This document shows, piece by piece, positions 24,589-32,243 of a stretch of DNA of 64,000 nucleotides. This DNA comes from Streptomyces canus (lineage in GTDB: Bacteria > Actinomycetota > Actinomycetes > Streptomycetales > Streptomycetaceae). Below the pieces are notes generated by a model. The model ran no database searches, was not told where the DNA came from, and saw only the letters and a list, made by a program, of their open reading frames with translations. The position numbers and the translations under genes are program-made. The stretch lies in NCBI RefSeq assembly GCF_030816965.1, contig NZ_JAUSYQ010000002.1, positions 10,282,001 to 10,346,000 on the forward strand, given 5' to 3'. How positions within the stretch are numbered: the stretch's first letter is position 1; each line of letters opens with the position of its first letter.

Positions 24589-25463
24589 TCTCTCCGCCCG
24601 TCCCGCTGAAGTGCGCTCCGCCGTACGCGAAGGGGCGCGGCCCCGACGATCGCCCTCACGGCGTCGGCGGGAGGCACCGCGCGGGGCGCGGACACGGCGA
24701 TGGTGGTGTCGGCTGCCGTGGCGCTGGCCGCGGCGGGCGGTGTGGCACTTCTGAGGGAGCGGACCGCCGGTGTGACGGCGGGCCGCTGAGGGATTCGTCC
24801 CTGGTGCGCGTCCGTTCGGCACGTCGATACCCCTGCTCATGCCGGCCATGGCGCACGGTGGGTTCGGCCGGGGCTTCCGTTTCGCCGTCGGCACGGCGCT
24901 GGTCACCGAAGTGCTGCCCGACAGCCGTGGCGGGGCCGCCGATAAGTTCGGCGTCCTCCTCATCGCCACCGTCCTGCTGCGGTCGGTCGCCCGCGGCTGC
25001 CGGCCGTGGGCGCCGGGCACTCGCCGGCCCCCGCCCTGACCATCCGGCCCACCCGCGGCGTCCGCTGACACCGGCCACGGCACCATGGGAGTACTGCTGT
25101 CCGGTGTCACCGGCGCCTCCCGCGGCGGGCTCGCCGAGAGCACCCGCCCCACCACAGCGCGGACGTGACCGACCTGGCCGCGTTCGTCGTGCGGTCTCCG
25201 CGAGCCACCCCACCTCACTCGCCGACGCTGCCGACGGCACACCGCGGGTACACACCGACGAAATCCCCGAGCAGTACACCTCTGCCCAGCTGCCGTGACC
25301 AGACCCGGTCCACGCACCGCTCACCACCGGCTCGGCGTCACCTCGACGCGCGCGAGCAGCTCCACCGGGTGAGCCTTGCGCACCAGAGACGAGGCCGAGG
25401 GTCCCGCGACCGCCTCCCACGTGCCCGTCACGACGTCACACCGATGGGGCTGAGCGGAGTCGC
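24589..25463. other. Decayed region with transporter-like scraps
   Basis: About 870 bases with no intact gene. Plus-strand scraps include a hydrophobic stretch near 24690-24790 (TAMVVSAAVALAAAGGVALL), another near 24840-24960 (LLMPAMAHGGFGRGFRFAVG then TALVTEVLPDSRGGAADKFG), and GVLLSGVTGASRGGLAEST near 25090. They suggest the remains of a multi-pass MFS-type permease. A last scrap near 25165-25298 contains TDLAAFVVRS and DEIPEQYTSAQLP. No start or complete domain remains. Confidence 0.45.
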
Positions 25464-26462
25464 TCACCACGGGGTGAGCGCGCCGACCTGCTGGTGGACA
25501 TCGTCACGCGCCTGAAGTCGCACAGTGCGCCACGCGCGGGGTGAGAGACCGTAGGCATCCCGGAAAACCCGGCTGAAGTGGGTCGGATTGACGAATCCCC
25601 AGCGTTGGGCAATGGCTGACACGGTGGGCGATGTGCGGCTGCGACGGGACAGTTCGTGCGCACATTCCTCAAGTCGGCGGCGCTGGATCAGACGGCCGAC
25701 CGTGATGCCCTCGTCCTCGAAGAGACGGTGGAGATACCGCACCGAGATGTGCTGTGCCTTCGCCACCGCATCCGGCGACAGGGCGGGATCACCCAGATTC
25801 AGGTCGATGTACTCGCGGACGCGTCGCACGAGATGCTTCCGTGTGGTCTCGGCGCCCGCCGTCAGCACCCTGCTCTGCTCCGCCACCAAGGTGGAGAAGA
25901 GGTCGATGAACCCGCTCACGAGCCCGCCCGCGGCGGACGGCGAGTAGACGTGGGCGGATGCGGTCACGGTGGTGAGGAAGGGTCTCAGCACTGCGGCGCA
26001 TCCGCTGCCCGTGCCGATGACGGTGCCGCTGACACTGTGGAGAATTTCGTCCGGCAAGTCCAGCATGCGGCGCGGGATGAGTACCACGCGGGTGGAGAAG
26101 CGCTCCGGTTGGTCGAGGAAGTACGGGCGAGAGGTGTCGTAGACGAAGAGGTCGTTCCGGTCCGCCGTGGCCTGGCGGCCTTCCTGGACGAGTACCGTCC
26201 GGCCCGTCATCTGGACACCGACCGCCACAAGCGGTACCGGCGTCCGCGCGATGTGTGCCTGCGTCCGCTTGGCACGCTGTGCGTCGGCTTCGACGACAGA
26301 CACGCGCAGGGCTCCCACCTGATCGGTGGCAATCCTCCCCGTGAAGGTTCCCTCGTCACGCGGCACGACGGTCATGGGAACCAGCGCCCGGTTCACAGCG
26401 TTGCGCCAGTAAGCGAGTCTCTTCTCATCGGGTACCAACGAAGTCAACAACACCGGACTCAT
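25464..26462 (-). CDS. AraC-family regulator, AraC_binding_2 type
   Basis: A 332-residue regulator. The N-terminal two thirds is the AraC_binding_2 (NphR/FeaR-like) domain, recognised from FTGRIATDQVGALRVSVVEA, GRQATADRNDLFVYDTSRPY and FSTRVVLIPRRMLDLP. The C-terminal AraC/XylS double HTH reads DAVAKAQHISVRYLHRLFED, GRLIQRRRLEECAHELSRRS, AIAQRWGFVNPTHFSRVFRD and AYGLSPRAWR. Such proteins usually activate an adjacent catabolic gene. It converges on decayed DNA and is transcribed away from poxB-like 26819. Paralogues in this window are 46782-47849 (intact) and 52360-53044 (decayed). Start ATG 26462. Confidence 0.9.
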   Translation of the reverse strand: MSPVLLTSLVPDEKRLAYWRNAVNRALVPMTVVPRDEGTFTGRIATDQVGALRVSVVEADAQRAKRTQAHIARTPVPLVAVGVQMTGRTVLVQEGRQATADRNDLFVYDTSRPYFLDQPERFSTRVVLIPRRMLDLPDEILHSVSGTVIGTGSGCAAVLRPFLTTVTASAHVYSPSAAGGLVSGFIDLFSTLVAEQSRVLTAGAETTRKHLVRRVREYIDLNLGDPALSPDAVAKAQHISVRYLHRLFEDEGITVGRLIQRRRLEECAHELSRRSRTSPTVSAIAQRWGFVNPTHFSRVFRDAYGLSPRAWRTVRLQARDDVHQQVGALTPW

Positions 26463-26735
26463 CCGGCACTCCTCTCCAACCCATTGCCACGGGCGGAGAC
26501 TCTGGAGTCGCAGCGCGCACAGACCGGGCGGACAATCGGCTCCTTGTGGAGACGACGGTCATCACCCAGGGCAAGTGCGGAAGTCCCGTCGCGCCCAACG
26601 CGCCACGACGGGAGCCGGACAGCGGCTCTGCGGCCCGGTTCCCCGCCCTGACCAGCCAATCAGTTCACCGATGTCGGTTCCAGGCACATCGCAGGCAGAA
26701 AGGGACGGTGGGCAAGTGGCGTCGCGGACGCCGAA

Positions 26736-26766
26736 CGCGGCGTCCGCCGGCAGGGCGGACGCCGCG
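26736..26766 (-). terminator. Perfect 13-bp hairpin downstream of the pyruvate-oxidase-like gene
   Basis: Bases 26736-26748 and 26754-26766 are exact inverse complements with loop GGCAG. It lies 53 bases past the stop of the minus-strand gene ending at 26819. No T-run follows, as usual in Streptomyces. It probably terminates that transcript. Confidence 0.75.
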
Positions 26767-26818
26767 TCAATGGCGGAGAAACGGTGTGACTGCGTGCGAC
26801 GGACTCAACCGTCGGCGC

Positions 26819-28561
26819 TCAGGGCCGCGGGATGTTGCGCAGGTTGGTGCGGGCCAGGTGCATCATGCGGCCGACTCCGCCGGCGAGGACGGTGCGGCTC
26901 GCGGACAGGGCGAAGCCACTGATCTGCTCGACGGACGTCTTCGGCGGAATGGCGAGCGCGTCGCGGTCGGTGACCACGTCCACCAGAACCGGTCCGTCGT
27001 GTGCGAACGCCTCGCGCAGTGCGCCGCGCACGTCGGCCGCGGCCTCCACGCGGATGCCGCGCGCGCCCGCAGCGGTGGCGATCGCCGCATAGTCGGTGTG
27101 CGGGTATCCGGTGCCGTGCGGCGGCAGACCGTCGACCATCATCTCCAGGTCGACCATGCCGAGGGACGAGTTGTTGAAGACGACCACCTTCACCGGCAGG
27201 CCGTACTGCACCGCGGTCAGGAAGTCCCCCATCAGCATGGAGAAACCGCCGTCGCCGGAGAGGGACACCACCTGCCGCCCGCGGTCGAGGAACTGGGCAC
27301 CGATCGCCTGCGGCAGGGCGTTGGCCATGGAGCCGTGCACAAAGGAGCCGAGGATGCGGCGACGCCCGTTCGGAGTGAGGTAGCGGGCCGCCCAGACACA
27401 GCACATTCCGGTGTCCACGGTGAACACCGCGTCGTCCGCCGCCTCCTCATCCAGCACCGACGCCAGGTGCTCGGGGTGGATGGGAGAGAGCCTCTCGACG
27501 TCGTGGGTGTAGGCACCGACTGCCTTCTCCAGCGCGTGGACGTGCCGGTGCAGCATGCGGTCGAGGAACCGCCGGGACTGCTTCTCGCGCACCACGGGAG
27601 TCAGGCATGTGAGTGTCTCGCGCACATCGCCCCACACCGCGAGGTCCAGGGAGGTGCGCCGGCCGAGCCGCTCGGGCTGCACGTCGACCTGCACGGTCTT
27701 CACGTGCCGCGGCAGGAAGTTCGAGTACGGGAAGTCCGTACCCAGCAGGATCAGCAGGTCGGCCTCGTGCATCGCCTCGTAAGCGGCACCGTAGCCCAAC
27801 AGACCGGACATGCCGACGTCGTACGGGTTGTCGTACTGGATGTGCTCCTTGCCACGCAGCGCATGGCCCACCGGCGCCTTGATCTTCTCGGCGAAGGCCA
27901 TCACCTCGGCGTGGGCGCCCGCCACCCCGCGTCCGCAGAACAGGGTCACCTTCTCGGCCGCGTCCACCATCTCCCGCAGCCGGGACAACTCGTGGTCGGC
28001 CGGGCGGATGGCGGGCAGGTCCAGCGGAATTGCCAGTTCGGTCCCCTCGCTCGGAGCCTCCTCGTCCGCCACGTCCCCGGAGAGTGCCACCACCGACACT
28101 CCCCGCCGCCCCACCGCGTGCTGGATCGCCGTCTGCACCACCCGGGGCATCTGACGGGGCGACGAGATCAGCTCGGAGTAGTGGCTGCACTCCTCGAACA
28201 AGCGGTCGGGGTGGGTCTCCTGGAAGTAACCGGTGCCGATTTCGCCACTCGGTATCTGCGCGGCCAGGGCGAGCACGGGTGCCATCGACCGGTGCGCGTC
28301 GAACAGGCCGTTGATCAGGTGCAGGTTGCCCGGACCGCAGGAGCCCGCGCAGGCGGCCAGCCGACCGGTGAGCTGTGCTTCGGCGCCGGCGGCGAAAGCG
28401 GCCACCTCCTCGTGCCGCACCTGGATCCAGTCCAGGGCGTCGTGCCGCCGGATGGCGTCGACCACGGGATTCAGACTGTCACCCACCACGCCGTACACAC
28501 GCTGTACGCCCGCGCGGGCCAGAAGATCGACGTACTGCTCGGCAATGCTCTGCTTGGCCAC
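26819..28561 (-). CDS. poxB: ThDP-dependent pyruvate oxidase/dehydrogenase (PoxB-like)
   Basis: A 580-residue thiamine-diphosphate enzyme. The N-terminal domain includes VYGVVGDSLNPVVDAIRRHD, the ThDP-activating Glu in QVRHEEVAAFAAGAEAQLTG and the loop AGSCGPGNLHLINGLFD. The central FAD-type domain follows. The C-terminal ThDP-binding motif is SLSGDGGFSMLMGDFLTAVQ through VVVFNNSSLGM (GDG...NN). PoxB-type enzymes decarboxylate pyruvate to acetate and pass electrons to quinone at the membrane, mainly in stationary phase; the length fits. Quinone-, oxygen- or phosphate-linked activity cannot be separated from sequence. GTG start at 28561 with GAGGAG upstream. It is divergent from the SsgA-like gene; a terminator lies at 26736-26766. 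Confidence 0.85.
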   Translation of the reverse strand: MAKQSIAEQYVDLLARAGVQRVYGVVGDSLNPVVDAIRRHDALDWIQVRHEEVAAFAAGAEAQLTGRLAACAGSCGPGNLHLINGLFDAHRSMAPVLALAAQIPSGEIGTGYFQETHPDRLFEECSHYSELISSPRQMPRVVQTAIQHAVGRRGVSVVALSGDVADEEAPSEGTELAIPLDLPAIRPADHELSRLREMVDAAEKVTLFCGRGVAGAHAEVMAFAEKIKAPVGHALRGKEHIQYDNPYDVGMSGLLGYGAAYEAMHEADLLILLGTDFPYSNFLPRHVKTVQVDVQPERLGRRTSLDLAVWGDVRETLTCLTPVVREKQSRRFLDRMLHRHVHALEKAVGAYTHDVERLSPIHPEHLASVLDEEAADDAVFTVDTGMCCVWAARYLTPNGRRRILGSFVHGSMANALPQAIGAQFLDRGRQVVSLSGDGGFSMLMGDFLTAVQYGLPVKVVVFNNSSLGMVDLEMMVDGLPPHGTGYPHTDYAAIATAAGARGIRVEAAADVRGALREAFAHDGPVLVDVVTDRDALAIPPKTSVEQISGFALSASRTVLAGGVGRMMHLARTNLRNIPRP

Positions 28562-28616
28562 GGCACTCCTCAGATTGTTCGGGCGCGGCCACGTTAGGCG
28601 GGGAGTGCTCCGCCGC

Positions 28617-28697
28617 GTTGCTCTTCAGCGCACGATGTGGACACCGACAGCGCACTGCGGCGGAATTGTGTCCGGTACGCGTTCTTCGAAGAGCAAC
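28617..28697. promoter_or_regulatory. Inverted GTTGCTCTTC motifs between divergent genes
   Basis: GTTGCTCTTC (28617-28626) and its inverse complement GAAGAGCAAC (28688-28697) are exact and 61 bases apart, centred in the gap between the poxB-like gene and the SsgA-like gene. The second copy overlaps a TCTTCGAAGA palindrome. This geometry suits a regulator that touches both divergent promoters. Inference only. Confidence 0.4.
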
Positions 28698-28786
28698 GAC
28701 GCATGCGCTCAGCGGCAAGGCATTACACATATGGCTTTTTAAGCTGTCGCACCCGAAGACACTCTGCAGTTCCTTGAGGAGAACCG

Positions 28787-29212
28787 ATGAGTCAGCCCTA
28801 CGTGTCCATCGTGTGTGACGTTCCGGCCCTCGTCAGCGTTTCGGAAGACCGACGGGTTCCCTTGCCCGCGCGACTCCATTACGGCCGAGAAGATCCGTAC
28901 GCGGTTCGGCTTCTTCTGGGGGCGCCGGATGCGGTGCCGGTCGTCTGGGTGTTCGCGCGTGACCTGCTTGCCGAAGGACTGAGCCGGCCGGCCGGAATCG
29001 GGGACGTCCTGGTCTTTCCCCGGCACCGCTGCCTGCCGGACACCATGCGGGTCGTCCTGCGCTCCCGCGCCGGTGCCGCCCTGATAGAGCTCCCGGCGTC
29101 GACAGTCTCGCGCTTCCTGGCGGACACCGGTGTACTGGTGCCTCCTGGCACGGAAAGCGCGTATGTCGATGTCGACAGCGGACTGGCACAGCTCACGGGC
29201 CGCAGCGACTGA
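28787..29212 (+). CDS. SsgA-like protein (SALP), sporulation/cell-division regulator
   Basis: A 141-residue member of the SsgA/SsgB family, specific to morphologically complex actinobacteria. Diagnostic pieces are LPARLHYGREDPYAVRLLLG, VVWVFARDLLAEGLSRPAGI with GDVLVFPR and FLADTGVLVPPGTESAYVDV. These proteins act in the cytoplasm to place septum or cell-wall machinery during sporulation; SsgB recruits FtsZ. Which SALP subgroup this is cannot be told by eye. The ATG at 28787 has TGAGGAGA upstream. It is a single gene divergent from the poxB-like gene. Confidence 0.9.
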   Translation: MSQPYVSIVCDVPALVSVSEDRRVPLPARLHYGREDPYAVRLLLGAPDAVPVVWVFARDLLAEGLSRPAGIGDVLVFPRHRCLPDTMRVVLRSRAGAALIELPASTVSRFLADTGVLVPPGTESAYVDVDSGLAQLTGRSD

Positions 29213-29373
29213 TCCCTTCCGGCAGGACCACCGCCATGTCGACCCGGCACAGGTGCCGCATAGCAGGTCGCTCCACCCCGTACTCAGGTGTCCGTGCCGA
29301 CGTCTGTACGCTGACAGGTCGACCTGTCGGTGCGGGACCTACTTCAGTTGTGGCGGCCGTGGGCTCAGAGGCA

Positions 29374-31707
29374 ATGACACAGGACGAGCCGGATTTCGGC
29401 GCACTCCTCCGGGAGCTGCGTCAGACGGCATCGATGACCATCGAAGGCCTTTCAGAGGCATCCGGCGTCAGTGTGCGCGGTATCGGGGAACTCGAACGCG
29501 GACGGCGCACGGCACCGCAGCGGCGCACGGTGAACGCGCTCGCCGATGGTCTGCGGCTGGCCGCCCCGCAGCGGCGGCGCCTGCTGAGCACGGCCCGAGC
29601 CGGGCGCAGCGACGGGTACACGCCGGTCGGCGTGCAGGTCGTGCCCCCCGGTCATCTCGACTTCGTCGGCCGGGAACGGGAACTCGCCTACCTGACCGGG
29701 CTCGCGAGGCGGGTCGCGGACAGGCGGGCACCGCGAGGCGGGGGAGCGAGGACAGACCCCGACGGACCGCCGGCGGTCGTGGCGGTGTCCGGACCGCCGG
29801 GTATGGGCAAGACGACGCTGGCGCTCCAGGCGGCCCGTCGGCTCACCGAAGACTTCCCTGACGTCCAGATCGTGGTGGACATGCGAGGTCTCGATGCCGA
29901 GCCGCCGACGCCCGCGGAATTGATGCTGGGGGTACTGCGCGCACTGCGGGTGGCCGATCGGGAAGTGGCGAAAGCAGGTCCGGAGGGGCATGTCCACCTG
30001 TACCGGCAGACGCTCGCACAGCGACGGTTCGCGCTCGTCCTCGACAATGCCCGGGACGAGGCGCAGGTGCGCCCCCTGTTGCCCGGATCCGGTACAGGGA
30101 TCGTGGTGGTGACCAGCCGGCGCATGCTGACCGGCCTGGAAGGCGTGCACCGTCTCGGCCTGGACGGACTCGACAGACGCGAGGCCACGATGCTGCTGTC
30201 GACCCTGGTGGGCGACGAGCGGGCCGACGACACCGCCGCACTCGACAAGATCGCTCAGTACTGCGGCCACCTTCCACTCGCCCTGCGCCTGGCCGGCAGT
30301 TGGCTCGCCGTGAACAGGACAGCGCCGGTGGCCCGGCTCGTGGAGCGGCTGGCGCCCGACGAGGAGCGCTTGAGGACGCTGGCGGCCAGGGACCTGGAGG
30401 TCTCCGCGGCCTTCGATCTGTCCTACCGCCAGCTCAGCACCCCGGCCGCCCGCATGTTCCGCCGACTCGCCCTCGTCCCCGGCTCCGACGTCTCCGCCGC
30501 CGGAGCCGCCCAGCTGTGCGGCCAGAGTTCCTTCGACGCCGAGGACACCCTGGAGGAACTGGTGGAGGCGGGTCTGCTGGGTGTCGAACGTGACCGTTAC
30601 CGGATGCATGACCTGCTGCGGCTGTACGCGCAGGCCAAACTGGACGCCGAGGAGGACGCGCAGGACAAGGCCGAGGCACGGGCCGCACTCTGCGACTGGC
30701 TGCTGCGGACCGCGATCGTGGCCGGCCGGTGGTTCGAGCCGGGGGCCGGTACCCCGCCCGGCACCCCGAACGGGGACGTCAACCTCTCCTCCGCGGACAG
30801 AGGCCGCGCCTGGCTCCAGGACGAGGGCGCGAACTGGCTGGCCGCACTCCGCGCGGCCGGCCAGTCGGGCAGGCACGCGTTGGTGGTGGAGGTGGCCGAG
30901 TCCCTGCACTGGTTCTCGGACCAGTGGATCTACTGGGGGTACTGGCCCGAGGTCTTCGGCATGGCCGCCGACAGCGCGGAGGTACTCGGAGATCCGGTCC
31001 TGCAGGCGACCCACCTCAATTACCTCGCCTGGGCAAGGCTGCTGTGCCAAGGGCGTTACCGCGACAGCCTCACCCACTCGGTGCGGGCCCTGGCTCTCGC
31101 CCGGCAGGCCGGTGACACCTGCCAGCAGGCGTGGGCGTACGTCTACCAGGGGTGGGCGCACCGCGAACTCACCGAGTACGAGACGGCGGCCGAGCACATG
31201 AGCCGGGCGGGGCATCTCTTCGAGACCGCGCAGGACCCGCAGGGAAGCCTCACCGCCCTGCACGGAGTCGCCTTGATCCTCGCCGACTCCGGTCGCAGCG
31301 AAGAGGCCATCGGCGCCTACCGCCGCGCGCTGGACTTCCTGGAGACGGCGGGCGACCGCATCGAGCCGCATGCCGCGGACTTCGCACGGGCGGGCAGCTA
31401 CTCAGGGCTGGCGCGCAGCTGCGAGAGTCTCGGCCGGACTCAGGAAGCCGTCGCCCATCTGCGAAAGTCCGTCGACATCAGCGAACGCGTCGGCAACATC
31501 GGGCTGGAGAGCCGATACCTCCGTCGACTCGGTGAACTACTGCTCGGCATGGGGCGTACGGTGGAGGCGCGGGAGGCTCTGAGCCGCTTGGTCTCTCTGG
31601 GGCCTTACGCGGACCCTGATGCCGCTCGGGAGGCCGCCGCGCTGATCGCGTCCCTCGACGCCCGCACGAGCACGGGGGACAGCCCGACCGGACCTCAGGA
31701 CCGGTAG
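29374..31707 (+). CDS. XRE-HTH / STAND ATPase / TPR regulator, copy 1
   Basis: A 777-residue multidomain regulator. An XRE-type HTH is at about 8-65 (EGLSEASGVSVRGIGELERG then RRTAPQRRTVNALADGL). An NB-ARC-like STAND ATPase follows, with P-loop GPPGMGKT (140-147), Walker B FALVLDNARDEAQV and the sensor region GIVVVTSRRMLTGL plus GHLPLALRLAGSWLA. A winged-helix/arm (FRRLALVPGSDVSAAGAAQL) precedes TPR repeats (about 480-760). This is AfsR-like without a SARP output: DNA binding would be set by ATP-driven oligomerisation. ATG at 29374 matches the paralogue's start at 32244. It ends tail-to-tail, overlapping 31695-31964 by 13 bases. Confidence 0.87.
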   Translation: MTQDEPDFGALLRELRQTASMTIEGLSEASGVSVRGIGELERGRRTAPQRRTVNALADGLRLAAPQRRRLLSTARAGRSDGYTPVGVQVVPPGHLDFVGRERELAYLTGLARRVADRRAPRGGGARTDPDGPPAVVAVSGPPGMGKTTLALQAARRLTEDFPDVQIVVDMRGLDAEPPTPAELMLGVLRALRVADREVAKAGPEGHVHLYRQTLAQRRFALVLDNARDEAQVRPLLPGSGTGIVVVTSRRMLTGLEGVHRLGLDGLDRREATMLLSTLVGDERADDTAALDKIAQYCGHLPLALRLAGSWLAVNRTAPVARLVERLAPDEERLRTLAARDLEVSAAFDLSYRQLSTPAARMFRRLALVPGSDVSAAGAAQLCGQSSFDAEDTLEELVEAGLLGVERDRYRMHDLLRLYAQAKLDAEEDAQDKAEARAALCDWLLRTAIVAGRWFEPGAGTPPGTPNGDVNLSSADRGRAWLQDEGANWLAALRAAGQSGRHALVVEVAESLHWFSDQWIYWGYWPEVFGMAADSAEVLGDPVLQATHLNYLAWARLLCQGRYRDSLTHSVRALALARQAGDTCQQAWAYVYQGWAHRELTEYETAAEHMSRAGHLFETAQDPQGSLTALHGVALILADSGRSEEAIGAYRRALDFLETAGDRIEPHAADFARAGSYSGLARSCESLGRTQEAVAHLRKSVDISERVGNIGLESRYLRRLGELLLGMGRTVEAREALSRLVSLGPYADPDAAREAAALIASLDARTSTGDSPTGPQDR

Positions 31708-31964
31708 TGCTCCACCTGCGCGATCGGTCGCACGCGGGCCTCCTTTGGGTCCTCATCGGCCGCCACATGCGCACGGCGCTGTTGTAGAAGATGCCGGCAC
31801 TGGTCGAGTTCAGCCTCCAGGCGGGTCGGACGGCCGTGCTCGGTCGTCCGGTCGATGCTGCCGGCCGCGAGCTCCTCGCGCGGTTGTCTCTCTTCGCCGG
31901 TCATCTCCGTGATCCGGCCGAAGATCTTCGTGTCAGTCGTCGTTCCAGTGCGATGTCCCGACAT
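31695..31964 (-). CDS. DUF2630-family small protein
   Basis: An 89-residue protein of the DUF2630 family: IFGRITEMTGEERQPREELA, then GRPTRLEAELDQCRHLLQQR and RAHVAADEDPKEARVRPIAQ, ending VEHYRS. The family is a short charged coiled-coil-like protein widespread in actinobacteria with no known role. The ATG at 31964 has GGAAG about 13 bases upstream; an upstream extension to 32078 looks non-coding. Its last 13 bases overlap the end of the XRE/STAND gene on the other strand. It is the only minus-strand gene between 28.6 and 50 kb. Confidence 0.8.
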   Translation of the reverse strand: MSGHRTGTTTDTKIFGRITEMTGEERQPREELAAGSIDRTTEHGRPTRLEAELDQCRHLLQQRRAHVAADEDPKEARVRPIAQVEHYRS

Positions 31965-32243
31965 CCCTGTTTCTTCCTGCGGAGGGGCGAGCGGGACGGT
32001 GACCGCCGGCGGCACGAGCCTGACGCGGTTCGGCGCCGGGCACTGAGGTGCAAGTTCCGTGCGTATACCGCTGATCACGACGTGGTGAGGGCAGGGCTAC
32101 GCAATAACGGCAGAGGTTACACTTGTCAACGGACCCTTGGTCCGTGTTGGCGGCATATGTCGGAATGTGTCGGATCAGTACCTCCTGTTTCAATGCGCTC
32201 CCGAGTGCCTGACACGGCGTGGAGCACGGGAGGAACGGGCACG

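Noticed and set aside
24590..25460. Intact MFS transporter gene
   Set aside because: Only disconnected hydrophobic scraps in changing frames; reported as decayed region instead.
26546..28597. 683-codon plus-strand frame opposite the ThDP enzyme
   Set aside because: The minus strand has an intact ThDP enzyme with all motifs; the plus frame has no recognisable domain and odd composition.
29452..31371. 639-codon minus-strand frame opposite the first XRE/STAND gene
   Set aside because: Antisense of a conserved multidomain protein. The same happens opposite the second copy (32616-34505), as expected if it reflects codon bias only.
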